From: DATKCJ01 sp035513275
GTDB lineage: Bacteria; Verrucomicrobiota; Verrucomicrobiia; Opitutales; Opitutaceae
Direction: 5' to 3'
Assembly: GCA_035513275.1 (NCBI GenBank)
Contig: DATKCJ010000151.1
Location: 1 to 9,982 of the forward strand
Length of the DNA stretch: 9,982 nt
Part shown: in pieces, positions 4,922 to 9,982 of the stretch
Numbering within the stretch: the stretch's first letter is position 1
Layout: each line of letters opens with the position of its first letter
Notes under the pieces: model-generated
Told to the model about the DNA's origin: nothing
Seen by the model: only the letters and a program-made list of their open reading frames with translations
Databases searched by the model: none
Position numbers and translations under genes: made by a program

Positions 4922-7900
4922 ATGCACAGGGCGCTGGCGCGACTTGTTCTTGTGATCGGATTGGCGGCCTCAATCGCTCCGGCTCACGCGGTGACCCCAA
5001 GCTCGGAGGACGGGTTTGCGCCGCGGGCAAACGCTCAGGTGGTCGCTTCGGCGATTGATTCGGTCGGCCGGATTATCGTCGGCGGCTACTTCACCGAGTT
5101 GCAGACGTCCGGCGTGAACGATCCATTCGCAGTCGGGCGACTCGCGCGCATCAATCTCGACGGCTCAATCGACACTACATTCCTGCCCAGCGCGAACGGT
5201 CCGGTGACGGCGATTCTTCTCGAGCCGGACGGGAAGATCGTGATCGGCGGCTACTTCACGTCCGTCAATTCAGGCAGCACGACTGTCGCCCGGAACAGGG
5301 TCGCACGTTTCAATGCCGACGGCACAGTCGATCCGTCCTTCGATCCAAACGTCGGCGGATCGGCTCCCTCGCTTGTCCACGTCGCCGCGCTGGCGCGGGA
5401 CTCGAACGGTCGCATCCTCATCGGCGGCGAGTTCACGACGATCGCCCCCAACGCGGGCGCCGAACAAGGACGCCTGCGCATCGCACGCTTTAATAGCAAC
5501 GGGTCGTTCGACTCCACTTTCAATCCCGGCTTCAACAACGTCGTAAAGGCAATCGCTGTCCACCCGGGCGGGGAAATAATCGTCGCGGGCGGCTTCACGA
5601 CTGCCACTTCGACGGGAGACCCGACGGTTGTGGCGCGAGGCCGCATCGCGCGACTCACTTCCGCCGGAGCGCTGACAAGCTACAACCCGAACGCCAACAA
5701 TCTGGTGACGGCACTGGCTTTCCAGATTGATGGCAAAATGATCGCGGTTGGGAATTTCACGAGTCTACAGCCGACCGGAGCCACTGCCGCGCTGACGCAC
5801 AGCCGGATCGTCCGCATCAACAACGACGGCACCACGGATGAAGCATTCAAGGCAGGCCTCAATTCCGACGCACTTGCTGTCGCCGTGACGCCGGACGGAA
5901 GGATCGTGGTCAGCGGAGTGTTCCGCGGCGCATTCTCGACAGGGCAAACTGCCGCCTCACGTGCCGACTATATTGCCCGGTTTGCAGCCGACGGCACGCT
6001 CGACACGACCTTCTTCCCGGGGCCGAGCTATACAGTCAGCACCTTTGCACTTCAGGCCGATGGGAAGGTTTTCGTGGGCGGTTCCTTCACCGATTTCTTT
6101 CCTGCGGGCAATGTCAGCGGAATCGGCCGGCGTTTCCTGGCGCGCCTGAATGAGGACGGCTCGCTCGACACGTCGCTCGATCCCAGCGTCAGTGGCGGCA
6201 TCAGCGTGATCACCGAGCAGGAAGACGGACGTATCCTACTTGGCGGCTCATTCTCGAGCATCGCCGGTATCACCCGGAGAAACGTCGCCCGCATTTCCGC
6301 AGACGGGGTGGTAGACCCGGTGTTCAATCCAACCACGAACGGATTGGTGAGCGCCCTGGCCGAACAGGCTGACAAGAAGGTGCTCATCGGCGGCTCGTTC
6401 AACCGACTCACTCCGAACGGCGCCACCACGGCGGTCACGAGAAACAACATCGCCCGGGTCAACGAGACCGGAATGATCGACGAGGATTTCGATCCGAATC
6501 CGAACGGGGCCGTGAGTGCGATCGCCGTCCAGTCGGACAACAAAATACTCATCGCGGGCAATTTCACAGCCCTGACGCCCAAGGGCGCCACCGAAGCCGT
6601 CGCACGCACAGTGCTCGCGCGTCTGGAAGCTAGCGGCGGCGTTGACACCAGTTTCACCACTTCCGCCAACGGCCTAATCACATCGATAGTCGTCGAGCCG
6701 GATGGCAAGATACTCATCGCCGGAAGTTTCTCGTCCGTCACCGTTGGCACGACGTCGTTTACCGCAGGTGGCCTCGCGCGCCTCAACGCCGACGGGACAT
6801 TCGTGAGCGGGTTCTCGCCGAATACGAACAACACGGTTTCGACTGTGCAGCTCTACGGCGACGGAAAGATACTGATCGGCGGTGCGTTCACCTCTGTGAC
6901 GCCATCAGCCGGCCAGGGAACAACGCTCACAACCTATTCGCGCAACAGAATTGCGATGCTCAATGCGGACGGCTCGCTGGTTCAGGCCTTCGACCCGAAT
7001 GCGAACGATATCGTCAACACGATCGTGCCGCTGGCCGGTGGCGACATTCTCGTCGGTGGCAGATTCTTGGCTTTTGCGCCCAACGGGGCGACGGAAGTGA
7101 CCGTGCGCAGGGGCATGGCAAGAATCAAGGCGGACGGCACCATCGACACCTCATACGAGCCGAATCCTAGCAGCCAGATCGTCGCCATGATTGTCCAGTC
7201 CTCGGGCGACGCGGTGGTTTCCGGACCGTTCACGGGATTTCGTCCGACTGGATCGGTGGCCGTGCAACTCACCGGCGGTCTCGCAAGGATCAAGGCAGAC
7301 GGATCGGTCGACTCCAGCTTCAAGACGGAGGTTGGAGGAGCCACCGGGGACGTTCGCACACTCGCGTATCGAACGGATGGCACGGTGTTCGTCGGCGGAG
7401 CGTTCACATCGATCGCCGGATCGACGTCGCGCAACTTGATCCGGATGAGATCCGAGGGACTTCCGGACAATCAATTCAACCCGAATGCCGACGGGCCGGT
7501 CGAGGCCGTTGTTCCGCGCACGCTCGCCGACGACAACACGGTGCTTAACCACCGGATCGGCTGGCTCACCAAGGACGGCAGTCTGCGTTCGGGCCTGCAA
7601 ATCGATCCCGACCTGCAAATCGACGGTTCGATCGAGGCCGTCGCTGTGCAGGGTGCCGGAAACATCCTCGTTGGCGGCTCGTTTACCGCCACGGTCGGGG
7701 ACCACGTCATCACGAATCTGGCCCGCTTCCTTCCGAATGGATCGCTCGATACGACGTTCAAGCCAGGTCCCGACGGCATCGTCTACGACATTCAGGTGAA
7801 AGGAGACCGGATCCTGATTGTCGGCTCGTTCACCCATGTCGGCTCGATTACCCGGAACCGGGTCGCGCTCCTGGACCCGACCGGTGCTCTCAGTGGCACG

Positions 7901-9982
7901 TTTAATCCAAATGCAAACGCCGTCGTGCTCGGGGCTGCGTTCCAGCCAGACGACAAGATACTGATCGGTGGGCAGTTCACCACGCTCGCGCCAGGCAACG
8001 CAACAGCCGTGAACGTGAATCGAATAGCGCGTCTCAACGCCGACGGTTCGCTCGACACGCCCTTCAATCCGAATGCAAACGCCGACGTCGCCACCATCGC
8101 CATCCAGCCAGGAACCACGGCGACCGATTTCAAGATAGTGATCGGCGGATCATTCACCGCCCTGCAACCGAACGGTGCGACGACATCCACCACTCGAAAC
8201 GCCATGGCGCGCCTTAATGCCGACGGCTCGCTCGACACCGTGTTCGATCCGAAGCCCAACGGCGCTGTGGTCGTCATCAAGAGGGATTCCGACGGATTGT
8301 TCGTGGTCGGAGGTCAGTTCTCGACTTTTCAGCCGAACGGCGCCGCGGCAACCACCGCGCGCAACAATATCGCCCGGGTCAACACGGATGGCACTCTCGA
8401 CACCGGTTTCAATCCGAACGCCAATGGCCCGGTCCTCGACATCGATTTCCAATCTGATGAGAGGCTTATCATCGGCGGCGTGTTCAGCACTATCGGCGAC
8501 GTCGTGCGAAGCCGGATTGCGCGACTTAACACCGACGGCACGCTCGATACCACGTTCAATCCGAACGCCGGCGGGGCCGTGGGATCCGTGGTCGTTTTGG
8601 ATAGCGACCCAAACAAGGACGACATCATCGCCGCGGGATCGTTCTCGTCGTTCCGGGTCGGCGGCGTGGTCCTCGCCGGTGGCGCATTCCAGAACATTGG
8701 CAACGCGAACATTCCTTTCCTCGCCCTCCTGAGCACGGACGGCACGCCGATCTCCGGGGGAGCACCTGTTGTAAACGGAACCGTCCGCGCCCTCGCACTT
8801 GATGGGGATGGAAGGGTCGTCGTGGCCGGTGACTTCACCACGGTGGATGGAGTCGCGCACGCGCACGTCGCCCGGATCAATGCGGACGACACTCTCGATG
8901 CAAACTTCAATGCCTCTGCCAATGGAAACGTGCACGCGCTGGCGTTGCAGGCCGACGACAAGATTCTTATCGGCGGCTCCTTCACGACTGCGGGGACTGG
9001 ATCACGCGTGAACCTCGCGCGATTGAACTCCGATGGCACGCTGGACGCTGCGTTCACCGCCGACGCCAATGAGTTGGTCACGGCGATCACGGTGCAAGGA
9101 GACGGACGGATTCTTGTGGGCGGCAGCTTCACCACGCTTGCCGGCTCGAACGTCGCAAACATCGGGCGCCTCAACACAAGTGGAGCGATCGACGGTTCCT
9201 TCGCGCCTGTTGTGAACGGCGCGGTAAGCTCCATCGCAGTGCAGACTGACGGCTCTGTTTTGATTGGCGGCGCATTCACGCAGGTCAACGGCACTGCCCG
9301 TAACGGCATCGCGAAGCTATCGCCGACGGGCGCCCTGGATTCTGGCTACGACCCGCAGTCCAACGGACCGGTAAGCGCGCTCCTGCTCGCTCAAGACGGA
9401 AAACTGATCGTCGGTGGCACTTTTTCGCAGATCGGAGGCAGGTCACGTTACTTGATCGCGCGGCTGAGCCCGTCGGTTCAGGCGAAAATCTCCCTGACTG
9501 TCGGAGCGGACAATGAATCCATCGAGTGGCTGCGGTCGGATTCCAGTCCCGAGATTCTGGCGGCAACATTCGAGGTTCAAGAGGACGGCACTTGGGGTTC
9601 ACCAATCGATGGCACCCGGTTTGCCTCCGGTGGAGTTCCAGGATGGCGCGCCTCAGTGGCGGGTCCATTCACACAGAACAAGCTGCTCTACATCCGCGCG
9701 CGCGGCATTGTCGCCAGCAACCGTGGCGGTTCCGTCAGCTTCATTGAGACGGTGAGGGCGGTCTACATCCCAAGTTCGGGCGGCGGCTCCGAAGAGCCGC
9801 CAGGCGTGCCGTCACGCCCGGCGAACTTCCTCGTCGAAACCTACCTGAGCGCGCACCCGGAGTTGGCTAATGCGCTCTACGGACAACCCGACCGGCTCGA
9901 TCTGGCTTGGGTCCATTACTGGACTCACTCGAGCGCCTCCGACACCGAGCAGATCTTTTTGCCACCTGCGGGTGAGGCCTCG
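4922..9982 (+). CDS. Giant secreted delta-60 (DUF5122) repeat protein, 3' end outside window
   Basis: One reading frame runs without a stop to the window edge, at least 1,687 residues. The ATG at 4922 begins a typical signal peptide: MHRALARLVLVIGLAAS, cleavage likely after AHA at residue 23. An in-frame ATG at 4823 would add 33 residues; in-frame stops at 4775, 4781 and 4793 rule out anything longer. Residues about 45-1513 are tandem repeats of roughly 48-58 residues around DGKILIGGSFT, joined by RIARLNADGSLDTTFNPNAN-like links. These are delta-60 repeats (TIGR02608, DUF5122), predicted beta-propeller blades. About 27 are recognisable. The last 170 residues or so are non-repeat, with YIRARG and ETVRAVYIPSSGGGS, then a new segment rich in Trp and Tyr. 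I found no Cys codon, in keeping with an extracellular protein. Function is unknown; adhesion or surface-layer roles are guesses. Long antisense open frames are codon-bias shadows. Confidence 0.88.
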   Translation, partial: MHRALARLVLVIGLAASIAPAHAVTPSSEDGFAPRANAQVVASAIDSVGRIIVGGYFTELQTSGVNDPFAVGRLARINLDGSIDTTFLPSANGPVTAILLEPDGKIVIGGYFTSVNSGSTTVARNRVARFNADGTVDPSFDPNVGGSAPSLVHVAALARDSNGRILIGGEFTTIAPNAGAEQGRLRIARFNSNGSFDSTFNPGFNNVVKAIAVHPGGEIIVAGGFTTATSTGDPTVVARGRIARLTSAGALTSYNPNANNLVTALAFQIDGKMIAVGNFTSLQPTGATAALTHSRIVRINNDGTTDEAFKAGLNSDALAVAVTPDGRIVVSGVFRGAFSTGQTAASRADYIARFAADGTLDTTFFPGPSYTVSTFALQADGKVFVGGSFTDFFPAGNVSGIGRRFLARLNEDGSLDTSLDPSVSGGISVITEQEDGRILLGGSFSSIAGITRRNVARISADGVVDPVFNPTTNGLVSALAEQADKKVLIGGSFNRLTPNGATTAVTRNNIARVNETGMIDEDFDPNPNGAVSAIAVQSDNKILIAGNFTALTPKGATEAVARTVLARLEASGGVDTSFTTSANGLITSIVVEPDGKILIAGSFSSVTVGTTSFTAGGLARLNADGTFVSGFSPNTNNTVSTVQLYGDGKILIGGAFTSVTPSAGQGTTLTTYSRNRIAMLNADGSLVQAFDPNANDIVNTIVPLAGGDILVGGRFLAFAPNGATEVTVRRGMARIKADGTIDTSYEPNPSSQIVAMIVQSSGDAVVSGPFTGFRPTGSVAVQLTGGLARIKADGSVDSSFKTEVGGATGDVRTLAYRTDGTVFVGGAFTSIAGSTSRNLIRMRSEGLPDNQFNPNADGPVEAVVPRTLADDNTVLNHRIGWLTKDGSLRSGLQIDPDLQIDGSIEAVAVQGAGNILVGGSFTATVGDHVITNLARFLPNGSLDTTFKPGPDGIVYDIQVKGDRILIVGSFTHVGSITRNRVALLDPTGALSGTFNPNANAVVLGAAFQPDDKILIGGQFTTLAPGNATAVNVNRIARLNADGSLDTPFNPNANADVATIAIQPGTTATDFKIVIGGSFTALQPNGATTSTTRNAMARLNADGSLDTVFDPKPNGAVVVIKRDSDGLFVVGGQFSTFQPNGAAATTARNNIARVNTDGTLDTGFNPNANGPVLDIDFQSDERLIIGGVFSTIGDVVRSRIARLNTDGTLDTTFNPNAGGAVGSVVVLDSDPNKDDIIAAGSFSSFRVGGVVLAGGAFQNIGNANIPFLALLSTDGTPISGGAPVVNGTVRALALDGDGRVVVAGDFTTVDGVAHAHVARINADDTLDANFNASANGNVHALALQADDKILIGGSFTTAGTGSRVNLARLNSDGTLDAAFTADANELVTAITVQGDGRILVGGSFTTLAGSNVANIGRLNTSGAIDGSFAPVVNGAVSSIAVQTDGSVLIGGAFTQVNGTARNGIAKLSPTGALDSGYDPQSNGPVSALLLAQDGKLIVGGTFSQIGGRSRYLIARLSPSVQAKISLTVGADNESIEWLRSDSSPEILAATFEVQEDGTWGSPIDGTRFASGGVPGWRASVAGPFTQNKLLYIRARGIVASNRGGSVSFIETVRAVYIPSSGGGSEEPPGVPSRPANFLVETYLSAHPELANALYGQPDRLDLAWVHYWTHSSASDTEQIFLPPAGEAS
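5056..9463 (+). repeat. Tandem delta-60 repeat array, about 27 units
   Basis: The core (D/N)GK-I-L-I-G-G-x-F-T recurs about every 145-177 bases. Cores begin near 5056, 5224, 5398, 5563, 5728, 5890, 6058, 6220, 6367, 6532, 6698, 6857, 7034, 7199, 7373, 7650, 7800, 7947, 8110, 8287, 8452, 8620, 8812, 8956, 9103, 9244 and 9394. Long units carry an insert such as L-x-PNGAT after the core (for example 6367, 6532, 8110, 8287). Short units have only an IAG-like turn, and the last five units are all short. Two segments are irregular: 7484-7640 and 8621-8703. Confidence 0.9.
9464..9982 (+). other. Non-repeat C-terminal region of the delta-60 protein (incomplete)
   Basis: After the last repeat the protein changes character. 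A segment of about 100 residues, running from PSVQAKISLTVGADNESIEW through TFEVQEDGTWGSPIDG and LLYIRARG to ETVRAVYIPS, looks like a beta-sandwich cap; similar tails follow delta-60 arrays in other proteins as I recall. A flexible linker (SGGGSEEPPGVPSRP) leads into FLVETYLSAHPELANALYG and AWVHYWTHSSASDTEQ. I do not recognise this last part; it may begin an anchoring or sorting domain that lies beyond the window. Confidence 0.5.

Noticed and set aside
4401..5058. Short plus and minus open frames in the divergent region
   Set aside because: They overlap the signal-peptide regions of the two real genes and have no domain features; composition is typical of non-coding GC-rich DNA.
8329..9309. 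Long minus-strand open frame of 326 codons inside the repeat gene, with similar ones at 6052-6834, 7151-7837 and 8150-8935
   Set aside because: They mirror the periodic, GC-rich sense repeats. The antisense products show the same periodicity, have no family motif and overlap a certain gene.
5056..9463. Direct repeats as a CRISPR array
   Set aside because: Units are 145-177 bases, imperfect, and translate in one open frame; there are no identical short repeats with unique spacers and no cas genes.

Overview
The window looks like chromosomal DNA from a GC-rich member of the Verrucomicrobiota, most likely near Opitutaceae. This is inferred from three things: a TonB-like C-terminal domain of the kind I associate with that phylum, a secreted delta-60 (DUF5122) repeat protein, and the near absence of Shine-Dalgarno sequences before clear starts. 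I see no rRNA, tRNA, transposase, CRISPR array or phage gene.

Positions 1-2461 hold a plus-strand housekeeping block. First comes the 3' end of a TonB/TolA-like energy-transducer gene. An RluA-family pseudouridine synthase overlaps its stop codon by four bases. After a 180-base gap filled by a large palindromic repeat comes a type I-beta DAHP synthase, the first enzyme of the shikimate pathway. The gap from 2462 to 2759 holds two inverted copies of a second REP-like stem-loop and a promoter. That promoter probably drives a two-gene ribosomal protein operon, L36 then L31, both of the zinc-independent type. A perfect 15-bp hairpin terminator closes the operon.

Positions 3253-4494 on the minus strand encode a predicted outer-membrane beta-barrel protein of 413 residues with a signal peptide and a terminal Phe. 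It converges on the L31 gene and shares the terminator region with it. From 4495 to about 4822/4921 lies a divergent intergenic region without genes.

The rest, 4922 (or 4823) to the window end, is one uninterrupted plus-strand reading frame: a secreted protein of at least 1,687 residues. It has a signal peptide, about 27 recognisable delta-60 repeats predicted to fold as beta-propeller blades, two irregular segments in the array, and a non-repeat C-terminal part cut by the window edge. The divergent pair, a surface barrel and a giant exported repeat protein, suggests a cell-envelope locus, but nothing in the sequence gives a specific function. I found no clear new multi-gene system. The most notable items are the two REP-like repeat families and the internal architecture of the delta-60 array.
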